Positions 27,354 to 35,700 of a stretch of DNA of 64,000 bases are shown here, piece by piece. Source of the stretch: an uncultured beta proteobacterium (lineage in GTDB: Bacteria > Pseudomonadota > Gammaproteobacteria > Burkholderiales > Burkholderiaceae_C). The stretch covers positions 62,001-126,000 of the forward strand of contig CAJAES010000031.1 of the NCBI GenBank assembly GCA_903938815.1, in the 5' to 3' direction. Within the stretch, counting starts at the first letter, position 1. Every line of letters starts with the position of its first letter. The notes beneath the pieces were generated by a model that was not told where the DNA came from, did not search any database, and saw only the letters and a list, made by a program, of their open reading frames with translations. The translations under genes and the position numbers were made by a program.

Positions 27354-28310
27354 TCACTTCCGGTTGTCGATGGTGTTGAACAGGCGGCCCAGGATCTCGA
27401 CCTCGACCTCGGTGTTCTGGTACTCCGACAGGAAGGTGCCGATGTTGCCTTTCGGGTGCCGGGGCGTACCCTTGGATGCCGTACCGCAGTGCACGCAGTC
27501 GCCCGGCTCCATCGTGAACCAGACGTTGGCCTCGTGCAGCACACGCTCGACGGGGAAGAAGTAGTTCGCGGTACTGTCCTCGCAATACATGTCGCCGTCC
27601 ACGTATCCGCGGATCGTCAGCTGGTTCGGGTTGCGGACTTCGTCCTTGGTCGTCAGCCAGGGGCCCATCGCAGCGAAGGTGTCGGCGGCCTTCGAGCGCG
27701 CGTGGTAGACGAAGTAGACATAGTTGTCCTGATCCCCGAACTTCTCGCGCCAGGCGAAGTGGTGCGGTGCTGTGAACTTGGGATCCATGTTCAGGGCGAT
27801 CGAGTCCTCGCCGAACTTGATGCCGCTGGCGGTCACGTCGTTGGTCAGCGTGTAGCCAAAGACGTAGTCCATGATCCTTTCCTGCGGCACATCCTTCGCG
27901 AGCTTGCCGAACACGACCACAGGTTCGGGCTCGGGGATCGAGCGGCCGTGGCGCGGCAGCAGGACGATGGGCTTCTTGTGCCCGGTCAGCGCCGAGCGAC
28001 CCTTGGTGAAGAACATCGGCGACTTCATCGGCCGATAGGCGCGCTGGTTCAATTCGTTGTTGTTGACTGCGCAGCCCAGGATCTTCGATGCCTTGGGGTT
28101 GGGCGCCATCCAGTCGGCGTCGGCGACATCCAGCGTCGGTGCGCGGCCGCTGCGGGCGGCTTCGATGGCGGCGGCGGCCTTGTCCAGGCCAGCATTGCCA
28201 GAGACGATCAGGTCTTCCATGTCGTGCACAGGCACGGTGACCGCGATGTCGCCCTCGACGCGGGCGATCACGGTGGGCTGGCCGTTCAGGCGGATGGTTC
28301 CGAGCTTCAT
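27354..28310 (-). CDS. fumarylacetoacetate hydrolase-family enzyme (copy 2)
   Basis: This 318-residue FAH-family protein differs clearly from copy 1. Recognisable parts are KILGCAVNNNELNQRAY, MFFTKGRSALTG, PEPEPVVVFGKLAKDVPQERIMDYVFGYTLTNDVTASG (metal ligands within PEPEP and TND) and VHCGTASKGTPRHPKGN near the end. It may act as hydrolase, hydratase or isomerase/decarboxylase on a ring-fission product. Two FAH enzymes in one pathway would fit consecutive steps. A GGAA ribosome site precedes the ATG at 28310. It lies 22 bases after the HpaB-like gene in the same operon. Confidence 0.82.
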   Translation of the reverse strand: MKLGTIRLNGQPTVIARVEGDIAVTVPVHDMEDLIVSGNAGLDKAAAAIEAARSGRAPTLDVADADWMAPNPKASKILGCAVNNNELNQRAYRPMKSPMFFTKGRSALTGHKKPIVLLPRHGRSIPEPEPVVVFGKLAKDVPQERIMDYVFGYTLTNDVTASGIKFGEDSIALNMDPKFTAPHHFAWREKFGDQDNYVYFVYHARSKAADTFAAMGPWLTTKDEVRNPNQLTIRGYVDGDMYCEDSTANYFFPVERVLHEANVWFTMEPGDCVHCGTASKGTPRHPKGNIGTFLSEYQNTEVEVEILGRLFNTIDNRK

Positions 28311-28332
28311 GCTTTGTTCCTTTGGCGGGTGA

Positions 28333-29811
28333 TCAGGAAGACAGGCGCCGGGCTTTCTCACCCAGGCTCTCGAGCAGCCGGTCGATGCGGCCGGTCAACT
28401 CGTCCTTCGGGTATTCGAAGTAGTAGCTGCAGACCTTGCGAACCGGGTCGCCCTGGTAGTAGCGTTCGTACAGGGCCTGACGCCCCGAGAAAGCCGAAAA
28501 CGAGGCGTCGGCCGCGAGACGGGTGAGCTGGATGCGCTCGTCGGCTTCCATCGTGGCCGTGGCCATGTACTCGCTCACCAGCGGGCCGATCTCGCCGCTC
28601 AGTTCGGCGTACGACGGGACCCCGATCAGGTTGCCGGCACCGATGGTGCGCACGGCGTCGATCATCTTGGCGTAACGGTCGTAGAAGTGCAGCTGTGCGG
28701 CATGCAGCGTCATCTTGCTAGGCGCCACTGTGCCGAATCCAGTGGGCATCGCGAGTTGTTCACTCTGCATCAGCAGCGCCTTCTGGGTCTCGACGAAGAT
28801 CAGAAGCTCCGCCAGCTGGGCCTGCACGTTGGGGAAGCTGTCGACCTTGGTTGCCGCGGCCATCTTGCAGGCCAGACCTGCCATGAACTCCGCCTTGGCG
28901 AGTGCGCGCGTCATCGTCTGGTGCGAGTAGTGCTCGGCCAGAAAGGTCTGCTTGTAGATCGCGTTGCACATAGCCGGATCGCGGAAGATGAAGGTCCTCT
29001 CCCAGGGCACGAAGACGTTCTCGAACACGATCACGGCGTCGCCCTCGTCGTACTGGATGGACAGCGGATGGTCCAGGAAGTGGCCCGGGTTCTGGGGCAC
29101 GACTGACGGGCGGCTGATGATCTTCACACCCTCGGCCGCAACCGGCGTGACGAAGGCGAAGGCGTAGTCACCTGCCTTGTCGTCGTTGGCGACGACAACC
29201 GAGGGCATCACCACGATCTCATTGGCGAACTGCGCAAGCGTGCCCACGAGGCGCATGCCGTTGACATAGAAGCCTGCGTCTGTCTCCTTGACAATCTTGA
29301 GTGCGATGTCCCGGGTCTGCTGGAAGACCTGCTTGGATCGATCGACCGCCGGGTTGACCTGGATGTGGGTCATCGTGAGGTCTTCTCGGCAGACCTTCTC
29401 GTAGTAGGCCTGGACGTTGGCCGCGAAATTCCGACCGCTGGCCGATTGGTCGAACACGTGGCTTGCGGCGGCCAGCGTGGCGATGCCGAGGTTCATGAAG
29501 TCTGGCGTGCGCCCGAAGAGACCGCAGGTGGCGTCGGCCCAGACCTTCATCGCCGCGCGTCGCCGTGCCAGATCCTCGATGGTGCGGGGCTGCATGCACG
29601 CCATGGGCATGCGCTCGCCGTCCGGGCCGGGCAGCGTCAGCGTGTCGCGCCACTTGGCATCGTGCTGCATGTCGTAGAGCTCGGCCACGGTCTGGGCTGT
29701 GAGTCCCAGGCGCGGATCGGCAGTCACGTCGTCGACGCGATGGCCTTCAAGGTAGACCTGGCGGCCGTCTCGAAGCGAGTCGAGGTATTGGCGGCCGGTG
29801 CGCAGTCCCAT
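28333..29811 (-). CDS. HpaB-type FADH2-dependent aromatic monooxygenase
   Basis: The 492-residue protein is of the 4-hydroxyphenylacetate 3-hydroxylase/chlorophenol monooxygenase family (acyl-CoA-dehydrogenase fold). Landmarks are GRQYLDSLRDGRQVYLEG at the start, MTHIQVNPAVDRS, FYVNGMRLVGTLAQFANEIVVM, FENVFVPWERTFIF and NVQAQLAEL. It uses reduced flavin delivered by a separate reductase, here the fusion at 23920, to hydroxylate a phenolic ring. Substrates of relatives include 4-hydroxyphenylacetate, phenol, and tri-chlorophenols. AGGAAGGAG precedes the ATG at 29811. It is the first gene of the minus-strand operon and divergent from iclR. Confidence 0.88.
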   Translation of the reverse strand: MGLRTGRQYLDSLRDGRQVYLEGHRVDDVTADPRLGLTAQTVAELYDMQHDAKWRDTLTLPGPDGERMPMACMQPRTIEDLARRRAAMKVWADATCGLFGRTPDFMNLGIATLAAASHVFDQSASGRNFAANVQAYYEKVCREDLTMTHIQVNPAVDRSKQVFQQTRDIALKIVKETDAGFYVNGMRLVGTLAQFANEIVVMPSVVVANDDKAGDYAFAFVTPVAAEGVKIISRPSVVPQNPGHFLDHPLSIQYDEGDAVIVFENVFVPWERTFIFRDPAMCNAIYKQTFLAEHYSHQTMTRALAKAEFMAGLACKMAAATKVDSFPNVQAQLAELLIFVETQKALLMQSEQLAMPTGFGTVAPSKMTLHAAQLHFYDRYAKMIDAVRTIGAGNLIGVPSYAELSGEIGPLVSEYMATATMEADERIQLTRLAADASFSAFSGRQALYERYYQGDPVRKVCSYYFEYPKDELTGRIDRLLESLGEKARRLSS

Positions 29812-29839
29812 GGCGAAGCTCCTTCCTGTGTTCAGCGGC

Positions 29840-29873
29840 GTGTCTCGTGTTTGGGTATTGCTATACGAGACAC
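29840..29873. promoter_or_regulatory. inverted repeat in hpaB/iclR divergent promoter
   Basis: GTGTCTCGT (29840-29848) and ACGAGACAC (29865-29873) form a perfect 9-bp inverted repeat with 16 bases between. The right part is also the second copy of the 17-mer GTnTTGCnnnACGAGAC (29855-29871). It lies 29-62 bases before the hpaB-like ATG. The likely ligand is the IclR protein encoded 120 bases away. Confidence 0.6.
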
Positions 29874-29994
29874 ATGTCGCGCAGAATAGGACATTCGATG
29901 GGCCCTGGCATCCGGGTTGACCCGAGGCGCGACGTCTTTGCCTGCACTGCCTCACGGTCACAATCCAGGTCAAGGCAAGAGACGGAGTTGCGAC

Positions 29995-30762
29995 ATGCAA
30001 GACAGAGAAGGTGGTGCACCCGATCCGGTCGACAGTGAGCCGCAGACTCGTTCGGGTACTGTGCAGAGCGTGGAGGTGGCGCTTCAGATCCTCGACGCGA
30101 TTGCGGAGAGCAAGGGCGTGGTGCGCGTGAACAGTCTGGCCCGCCAGCTCGACATGACCAAAGCCAAGGTGTCGCGCCACCTGCAGACCCTTCTGCGGCT
30201 CGGTCTGGTGGCCAAGGGCGCGCAGGAGGGATACACGTTCGGCTGGAAGCTCCTTCGCCTGGGCCGGGCCGCCACGCGCGACCGCAGCATCGGCGAGCTG
30301 GCCAAACCGCACCTTCAGCGGCTGCGGGACGCGACCGGCGAATCGGTCATCCTGTCCGTGCCGGTGCCGCACGGCGCCGTGGTGTTGCTATGCGTCGAAA
30401 GCCAGCAGACGACCTCTGTCACCGTACGTCCGGCCGCCTTCCTGAGTCTGCCGAAGTCACCCGCCGCGCGCCTGTCGGAAGGCCTGCAGCCGGCGGTCCG
30501 AAGTGGCGTGCCGCTGCCCGCAGGTTCGGAACTGCAGCAGTGGCCGGCGTTCGGCGCCGAGTACGAGGTCGACACCGGCAACGGCGTGGGCGGTGTCTCC
30601 GTTCCGGTGCTCGACGAAGGCCGGTCCCTGATCGGCATCGTGTCGATCGTCGCGCCGAGTTCGGTGCTGAGACCACATCCCGCGGAGACGATGGTCCATG
30701 CCTTGCAGCGCTGTGCGCGGGCCATCGAGGCCGACTACAACTTCGGGCCGATCGCCCTGTGA
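29995..30762 (+). CDS. IclR-family transcriptional regulator
   Basis: The 255-residue protein has an N-terminal winged helix-turn-helix (VQSVEVALQILDAIAESKGVVRVNSLARQLDMTKAKVSRHLQTLLRLGLV, about residues 22-72). The IclR effector domain follows (about 90-250; ATGESVILSVP, VGGVSVPVLDEGRSLIGIVSIV). These regulators control aromatic catabolism and respond to substrate or intermediates. The ATG at 29995 has GGAG eight bases upstream and gives the family length. It is divergent from the hpaB operon and 82 bases before the FAD monooxygenase gene. Its effector domain resembles the domain fused to the reductase at 23920. Confidence 0.88.
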   Translation: MQDREGGAPDPVDSEPQTRSGTVQSVEVALQILDAIAESKGVVRVNSLARQLDMTKAKVSRHLQTLLRLGLVAKGAQEGYTFGWKLLRLGRAATRDRSIGELAKPHLQRLRDATGESVILSVPVPHGAVVLLCVESQQTTSVTVRPAAFLSLPKSPAARLSEGLQPAVRSGVPLPAGSELQQWPAFGAEYEVDTGNGVGGVSVPVLDEGRSLIGIVSIVAPSSVLRPHPAETMVHALQRCARAIEADYNFGPIAL

Positions 30763-30844
30763 GTTTTGCTCACAACGCATTCAGCCACCCGGGCTGGTGA
30801 GACAGCCGCCGTCTCCCTAGACTGCGCCGCGATGGAGGAATCGC

Positions 30845-32494
30845 ATGCAATCTGATCTGTGTGACGTGATCGTGGTCGGCGCCGGTCCGGTGGGACTCAC
30901 GTTGGCGATGAACCTGGCCCATCGTGGCGCCAGGGTCACCGTGGTGGAGTCGCGCCGCCGGGGCGAGCCGCCCGAGGTGAAGTGCAACCACGTCTCGGCG
31001 CGCTCGATGGAGGTGTTCCGCCGGCTCGGCGTGGCCGATGCGCTGCGCGCCGCCGGACTGCCCGACGACTACCCGCACGATGTCTCCTACCGCACGAGTA
31101 CCGTCGGGCGGGAGATCACCCGTATCCACATCCCGGGACGCGCCACGCGCCTCACCGATCACAGCGGCCCCGACGGCTGGTGGCCCACACCCGAGCCGCC
31201 GCACAGGATCAACCAGCTGTACCTGGAGCCCATCCTGTTCGAGCACGCCGCTGCGATGCCGGGCATCAGGATCCTGAACCGTTGCCGCCTCGAGGACTTC
31301 GAGCAGGACGGGCAGGGCGTGACGGCTCGTGCCCGGGGTCTGGACGACGGTGTTCTGCACACGCTGAACGCGAGCTATCTCGTGGGCTGCGACGGCGGGC
31401 GCTCCGGCGTGCGCAAGGCCATCGGGGCGCAGCTCGTCGGAGATGCCGTGATCCAGCGCGTGCAGTCCACTTTCATCCGCGCGTCCGGCCTGATCGCCCG
31501 CATGCAGGCGCCGCCCGCGTGGGCGATGTTCAGCTACGGCGGCCTGCGCAGCGGCAACATCTACGCCATCGACGGCCGCGAGACCTGGCTGGTGCACAAC
31601 TACCTGCGCGACGATGAACCCGAGTTCGACTCGGTCGACCGCGACTGGGCGATCCGCGCCATCCTCGGCGTCGGCCCCGACTTCAAGTACGAGGTTCTCA
31701 GCCTCGAGGACTGGTTCGGCCGTCGCCTGGTGGCGGACAAGTTCCGTGTGGGCCGCGTCTACCTGTGCGGCGATGCCGCGCACCTGTGGGTGCCCTACGC
31801 GGGCTACGGCATGAATGCGGGTATCGCCGACGCGAACAACCTGGCCTGGCATCTGGCCTCGGTCCTGCAGGGCTGGGCCGGCGACGCCTCACTCGACGCC
31901 TATGTGCGCGAGCGGCAGCCGATCACCGAGCAGGTGTCGCACTTCGCGATGAATCACGCCCACGAGATGAGCAAGCGACGGCGTGCGGTGCCCGATGGGC
32001 TGGACGCCGAAGGGTCTGCGGCCGATGCGCTGCGGGCCGAGGTAGGGCGTGACCTGTATGACCTGAACGTGCAGCAATATTGCTGTGCAGGCCTGAACTT
32101 CGGCTACTACTACGACCGCTCCGAACTGATCGCCTATGACGGCGAGGCGCCACCGGCCTACGCGATGGGCAGCTTCACGCCGTCTACCGTGCCGGGATGC
32201 CGGTTGCCGCACTTTTGGCTGGCCGAAGGGCGCTCGCTCTACGACGCACTCGATCCGGCGTACACGCTGCTGCAGCTCGATCCGCAAGCCGACACCTCGG
32301 CCTGGGTGGCGGCGGCTCAGGATGCCCGCCTGCCGCAGCGTGTGCTCGCCGTGCCGGCGCACGCGGCACCTCCGGAGTACCGGCACGCACTGGTGCTGGC
32401 GCGCGGCGATGGCCATATCGCGTGGCGTGGCGACAGGCTCGAGCGCGGTGCGGCGAATGCGCTCGTGGCTCGGCTCACGGGCCGGGCCTGTTGA
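30845..32494 (+). CDS. group A FAD-dependent aromatic monooxygenase (MhpA/TfdB-like)
   Basis: The 549-residue flavoprotein hydroxylase has the FAD/NAD(P)H fold with GAGPVG (about 14-19), the DG motif at VGCDGGRSGVRKAIG, and the GD motif VYLCGDAAHLWVPYAGYGMNAGIADANNLAWHLA near 310. A thioredoxin-like C-terminal part follows, as in phenol hydroxylases. It carries out NAD(P)H-dependent ring hydroxylation with its own FAD, so the cluster has two different hydroxylases. A GGAGG ribosome site precedes the ATG. The upstream gap (30763-30844) has GTTTTGC at 30763-30769 and a GAGAC/GTCTC repeat around 30800, possible regulator contacts. Confidence 0.86.
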   Translation: MQSDLCDVIVVGAGPVGLTLAMNLAHRGARVTVVESRRRGEPPEVKCNHVSARSMEVFRRLGVADALRAAGLPDDYPHDVSYRTSTVGREITRIHIPGRATRLTDHSGPDGWWPTPEPPHRINQLYLEPILFEHAAAMPGIRILNRCRLEDFEQDGQGVTARARGLDDGVLHTLNASYLVGCDGGRSGVRKAIGAQLVGDAVIQRVQSTFIRASGLIARMQAPPAWAMFSYGGLRSGNIYAIDGRETWLVHNYLRDDEPEFDSVDRDWAIRAILGVGPDFKYEVLSLEDWFGRRLVADKFRVGRVYLCGDAAHLWVPYAGYGMNAGIADANNLAWHLASVLQGWAGDASLDAYVRERQPITEQVSHFAMNHAHEMSKRRRAVPDGLDAEGSAADALRAEVGRDLYDLNVQQYCCAGLNFGYYYDRSELIAYDGEAPPAYAMGSFTPSTVPGCRLPHFWLAEGRSLYDALDPAYTLLQLDPQADTSAWVAAAQDARLPQRVLAVPAHAAPPEYRHALVLARGDGHIAWRGDRLERGAANALVARLTGRAC

Positions 32495-32499
32495 CGGAG

Positions 32500-33390
32500 T
32501 CAGTCTCCGAGTTCCGAACGCAGCAGCTCCGCGAAGGTCTGCACCGCTGGCAGCGGGACCGTCCCGTCGCGCCACAGCATGCTGATGTCACGGGTGAAGG
32601 GCGGCTGCAGCGGTCTGGCGACCACGGCCGCAGTGGGTGTGAACGAGAGCAGGAACGAAGGTAGCACGGCGAGTCCGAGGCCTTGTTCCACGAGGCTCAG
32701 CGCGGTGCCGAGCTGGTGAACCTCGAACGCCGTGCGTACGCTCACCCGCTGCTCGTTCAGTGCCTGGTCCAGACGTTCGCGCACACCGTTTCCAGCGCCG
32801 ACCATCACGAGCGCAGCGCCCTGAAGTTCCGTCCAGTCCAGCGACGTCCGCGCTGCCAGAGCATCGTCTGGTCTGCACACCAGGCACAGCGAATCGCGCA
32901 GCAGGCGCTCGACCATCACGCTTTCGGGGACGTCGCCGCTCAGCGTCGCCAGCGCGAGGTCGATCTCGCCTTGAGCCACTGCAGTGGCCAGCTGACTGGC
33001 CGGTCCGTCGTCCAGACTCATCAGGACATGCGGGTGAAGCGCGGCGAACTTGCGCATCACCGGCGGCAGCAGCGTGCGTGCCATCGCCGGTGTGGCCGCC
33101 AGCCGCAGCCGGGCCTGCGGCAGTGCGTGCCGCGCCCGGGCCAGCTGCCCAAGCCGTTCGGTGCCGGCAACCACCTGGCGCACGAGCGGCAGCACCGATT
33201 GGCCGTCTTCCGTGAGCTTCAGACCGCGCGGCGTGCGCTCGAAAACCACCATTCCCAGTCCCTGCTCGAACTGCTTGAGCAACAGGCTGGCGGCCGAAGG
33301 GGTGATGTCCATCACCTGCGCGGCGCCGCTGAGGCTGCCGCTGTCGTGGGCCAGGACGAAGGCCTGGAGCTGGCGCAGGCTCAGGCTCAT
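32500..33390 (-). CDS. LysR-family transcriptional regulator
   Basis: The 296-residue protein has the N-terminal LysR helix-turn-helix (LRQLQAFVLAHDSGSLSGAAQVMDITPSAASLLLKQFEQGLG) and the periplasmic-binding-like effector domain (VRLRLAATPAMARTLLPP; QLGTALSLVEQGLGLAVLPS). It overlaps the stop of the ThDP enzyme gene by four bases (ATGA at 33387-33390), so it is translated from the same message instead of having the usual divergent arrangement. It converges with the FAD monooxygenase gene with only five bases between. Confidence 0.88.
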   Translation of the reverse strand: MSLSLRQLQAFVLAHDSGSLSGAAQVMDITPSAASLLLKQFEQGLGMVVFERTPRGLKLTEDGQSVLPLVRQVVAGTERLGQLARARHALPQARLRLAATPAMARTLLPPVMRKFAALHPHVLMSLDDGPASQLATAVAQGEIDLALATLSGDVPESVMVERLLRDSLCLVCRPDDALAARTSLDWTELQGAALVMVGAGNGVRERLDQALNEQRVSVRTAFEVHQLGTALSLVEQGLGLAVLPSFLLSFTPTAAVVARPLQPPFTRDISMLWRDGTVPLPAVQTFAELLRSELGD

Positions 33391-35057
33391 CTGAAGGGCA
33401 TGGGATCGCCCAGGGGGTTGGGTGGAGCCGGATGCGGCGCCTTGGAGAAGGTGTGGATCAAGTGCCAGGGGCCCGGCATGACGCCCACCTTCGCGACGAT
33501 CACGGACGGGCCCTGGACGGCCAGCGCTGCCGTGAGCTCGGAGGCGAGGCCCTCTGGCGAATCCACTTCCGTGGCGGAAAGCCCGAAGGCGCGGGCCAGG
33601 GCCGCGAAGTCGGGGTTGCAGAGCGCGGTGCCGATCTCGCGCTTGAACACCTGTGACTGGATGCGGCGCACGTTTCCGAAAGCGCCGTCCTCGAAAACCA
33701 CGGTCACCAGCCGGGGGCGGTAGCGCGCCACGGTCGCCAGTTCCTGCAGGTTCCAACCGAAGCCGCCGTCGCCGTTGATCGACACCACGGCCCGCTGGGG
33801 ATTGCCCATCGCCGCGCCGAGTGCGGTGGCGAAGCCGTAGCCCAGAGTGCCCTGGTAGCCGGGCGTGATGAGGCTTCGCGGCGTGTAGACCGGGTAGGCG
33901 ATGTTGGCCAGGTAGCCGACCTGCGTCAGCTCGCTGACAAGCACGCCGTCGTCGGGGATGGCTGCGCGCAAGGCGTCCACATACCTGCGCTGTGGCTGGA
34001 TCGCGTCGATCTGCTGCGCGCACCAGGCATTGACCTGGGCGACCGCAGAGCCCCGCGATTCGGCAGCTCGGTGGCCGTGCAGGCGCTCGGCGAGGGCCTG
34101 CAGCACTGCGCCTGCATCGGCCACCATCGCCGTCCCGGGGTAGCGCGGGGCACCTGCATGGGACGGCTCCAGGTTGACGTAGACGTAGCGGCAGCCTGGC
34201 GCCTGGTGGGTCGGCCGGCCCTGCCCGTCGACGAAGCGGCTGCCGAGCACCAGCACAAGGTCGGCATGGGGCAACAGGCACCGCCCGCCGAGTGCGGTGG
34301 TGGCCAGCGCGTGCCGGCTCGATAGCGCTCCGCGACCGTTGTCGCTCATCACCACCGGAGCCTGAAGCGCTTCGGCCACCTGTTGCAGGGTGTCGCCGGC
34401 ACGCGCCGCGAGTACGCCCCCGCCTGCCCAGATGATGGGAAAGCGCGCGGTCTTCAGCTGCTGCGCCAGCGTGTCCAGTTCGGTCGCCTCGATGTCCAGC
34501 GCCGCCTGCCGCGGTGCGGCGTCTAGCAGGCTCATGTTGGCGCGCGCGGCCAGCACGTCCGGCGGAATCTCCAGCCCGACAGGCCGGGAATGGCCGCTGC
34601 GCATCTGGCGGAAAGCCTCGTGGACAAGGCCCGGGATGTCCTCCGGCCGGCGCGCGAGCGCCTGCCACTTGCTCACCGAACCGAGGATCGCCGACTGATT
34701 GCGAACCTCGTGCAGCATGCCGAGATCGGCGCCGATGTGCTGCGACGGGATCTGCCCCGTGATGCACAGCACGGGCGAGTTGCAGGCGTAGGCCGTGGCC
34801 AGGCCGGCCATCGCGTTGAGCAGGCCGGGCCCCGGCACCACCATGCAGACGCCCTCGCGACCTGTCGTCCGCGCATAGCCGTCCGCCATGTAGGAAGCTG
34901 CCTGTTCGTGGCGCGGGGTCAGGTAGCGCAGCCGGTCGGCGACATCCAGCAGGCCGTCCGTAGCCCAGTCGAGCTGTACGCCGGGTATGCCGAAGATATC
35001 CGTCACGCCCTCGGCGACGAGCTGTGTGGCCAGGGCCTGGCCGCCGGTCATCTCCAT
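33387..35057 (-). CDS. thiamine-diphosphate enzyme (acetolactate synthase/benzoylformate decarboxylase superfamily)
   Basis: The 556-residue protein has three domains. The N-terminal pyrimidine-binding domain has the catalytic Glu E51 (RHEQAASYMADGYAR). The middle domain includes LVLVLGSRFVDGQGRPTH. The C-terminal domain carries the ThDP motif NGDGGFGWNLQELATVARY (about 427-445). The protein binds ThDP and Mg2+ and should act on a 2-oxo acid, by decarboxylation or carboligation. No small regulatory subunit gene is near, so biosynthetic acetolactate synthase is unlikely. It is divergent from marR with two palindromic operators between. Confidence 0.82.
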   Translation of the reverse strand: MEMTGGQALATQLVAEGVTDIFGIPGVQLDWATDGLLDVADRLRYLTPRHEQAASYMADGYARTTGREGVCMVVPGPGLLNAMAGLATAYACNSPVLCITGQIPSQHIGADLGMLHEVRNQSAILGSVSKWQALARRPEDIPGLVHEAFRQMRSGHSRPVGLEIPPDVLAARANMSLLDAAPRQAALDIEATELDTLAQQLKTARFPIIWAGGGVLAARAGDTLQQVAEALQAPVVMSDNGRGALSSRHALATTALGGRCLLPHADLVLVLGSRFVDGQGRPTHQAPGCRYVYVNLEPSHAGAPRYPGTAMVADAGAVLQALAERLHGHRAAESRGSAVAQVNAWCAQQIDAIQPQRRYVDALRAAIPDDGVLVSELTQVGYLANIAYPVYTPRSLITPGYQGTLGYGFATALGAAMGNPQRAVVSINGDGGFGWNLQELATVARYRPRLVTVVFEDGAFGNVRRIQSQVFKREIGTALCNPDFAALARAFGLSATEVDSPEGLASELTAALAVQGPSVIVAKVGVMPGPWHLIHTFSKAPHPAPPNPLGDPMPFR

Positions 35058-35078
35058 GCGTGTTGCTCCGATTGTTTG

Positions 35079-35128
35079 CTTGACTTTGTCAAGTTTTGAT
35101 CATCGACACATTGTTTGACTTAGTCAAG
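35079..35128. promoter_or_regulatory. two MarR-type operators between the ThDP gene and marR
   Basis: CTTGACTTTGTCAAG (35079-35093) is a perfect 6-bp inverted repeat around TTT. TTGACTTAGTCAA (35115-35127) is a second with 5-bp arms around TTA. Their centres are 35 bases apart. Both contain TTGAC, so each could overlap a -35 box in either direction. Two such palindromes between a marR gene and its divergent neighbour are the usual layout for autorepression. Confidence 0.72.
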
Positions 35129-35151
35129 TAAATGCCGCATGCTGAGCCTCC

Positions 35152-35700
35152 ATGAAATCACGTGGGGATGACAGGGCCCTTGAGGGCATTCGCGATCTGC
35201 TGGCCTACCGGCTTCAGAAGGCTGCCTACTACGCCTCGCGGCCCGGATATCACGACTTCGTGCGCGAGTTCGGTGTCACCGGCGTCGAATGGCGTCTGCT
35301 CGGCAACCTGTATGCCGACGGTCCGCTGTCACTGGCACGCGTGGCCGCGGAGGCCGACCTGCCGCCTGCGCAGGCCAGCCGCACCCTGAGCGGTCTGGTC
35401 GAGCGCGGTCTGGTCCGGCGAGCGACCGACGCCGCCGACGCACGCAGCGTGCAACTGACGCTGACGCCGGCCGGCCGCGCTCTTTACAGGCGCCTCTTCC
35501 AACGCGCGGCGGAGCTGCACGACGCCCTTGTCGCAGGCCTGAGCCACGCCGAGCGCGACAGTCTATTCCGCGCGCTGGACCACGTCGCCGACGTGGGGCG
35601 CGCGCTGTTGGCCGAGAGACCCGCTACAGACTTAGTCGACCGGCATAACCTGTCAACTCGAGGTACCCGAGCCCGACGCGACGCCCCAGTGCGTCGTTGA
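35152..35700 (+). CDS. MarR-family transcriptional regulator
   Basis: The 182-residue protein has a winged helix domain: FGVTGVEWRLLGNLYADGPLSLARVAAEADLPPAQASRTLSGLVERGLVRRATDAADARSVQLTLTPAGRAL, with the DARS wing typical of MarR. It probably represses its own gene and the ThDP gene through the two palindromes upstream. The last 25 residues (Arg-rich, RGTRARRDAPVRR) are encoded where the gene overlaps the AttH-like gene by 77 bases tail to tail and look like read-through into neighbouring sequence. The ATG follows GCCTCC, a poor ribosome site. Confidence 0.86.
   Translation: MKSRGDDRALEGIRDLLAYRLQKAAYYASRPGYHDFVREFGVTGVEWRLLGNLYADGPLSLARVAAEADLPPAQASRTLSGLVERGLVRRATDAADARSVQLTLTPAGRALYRRLFQRAAELHDALVAGLSHAERDSLFRALDHVADVGRALLAERPATDLVDRHNLSTRGTRARRDAPVRR

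Noticed and set aside
33387..35057. Biosynthetic acetolactate synthase (ilvB/ilvI)
   Set aside because: No small subunit gene (ilvN/ilvH) or ilvC is adjacent, and the context is catabolic with MarR control.
20707..35700. Transposon or phage origin of the catabolic cluster
   Set aside because: No transposase, integrase, tRNA target or flanking repeat was found; acquisition is suggested only by gene content and the marR junction.
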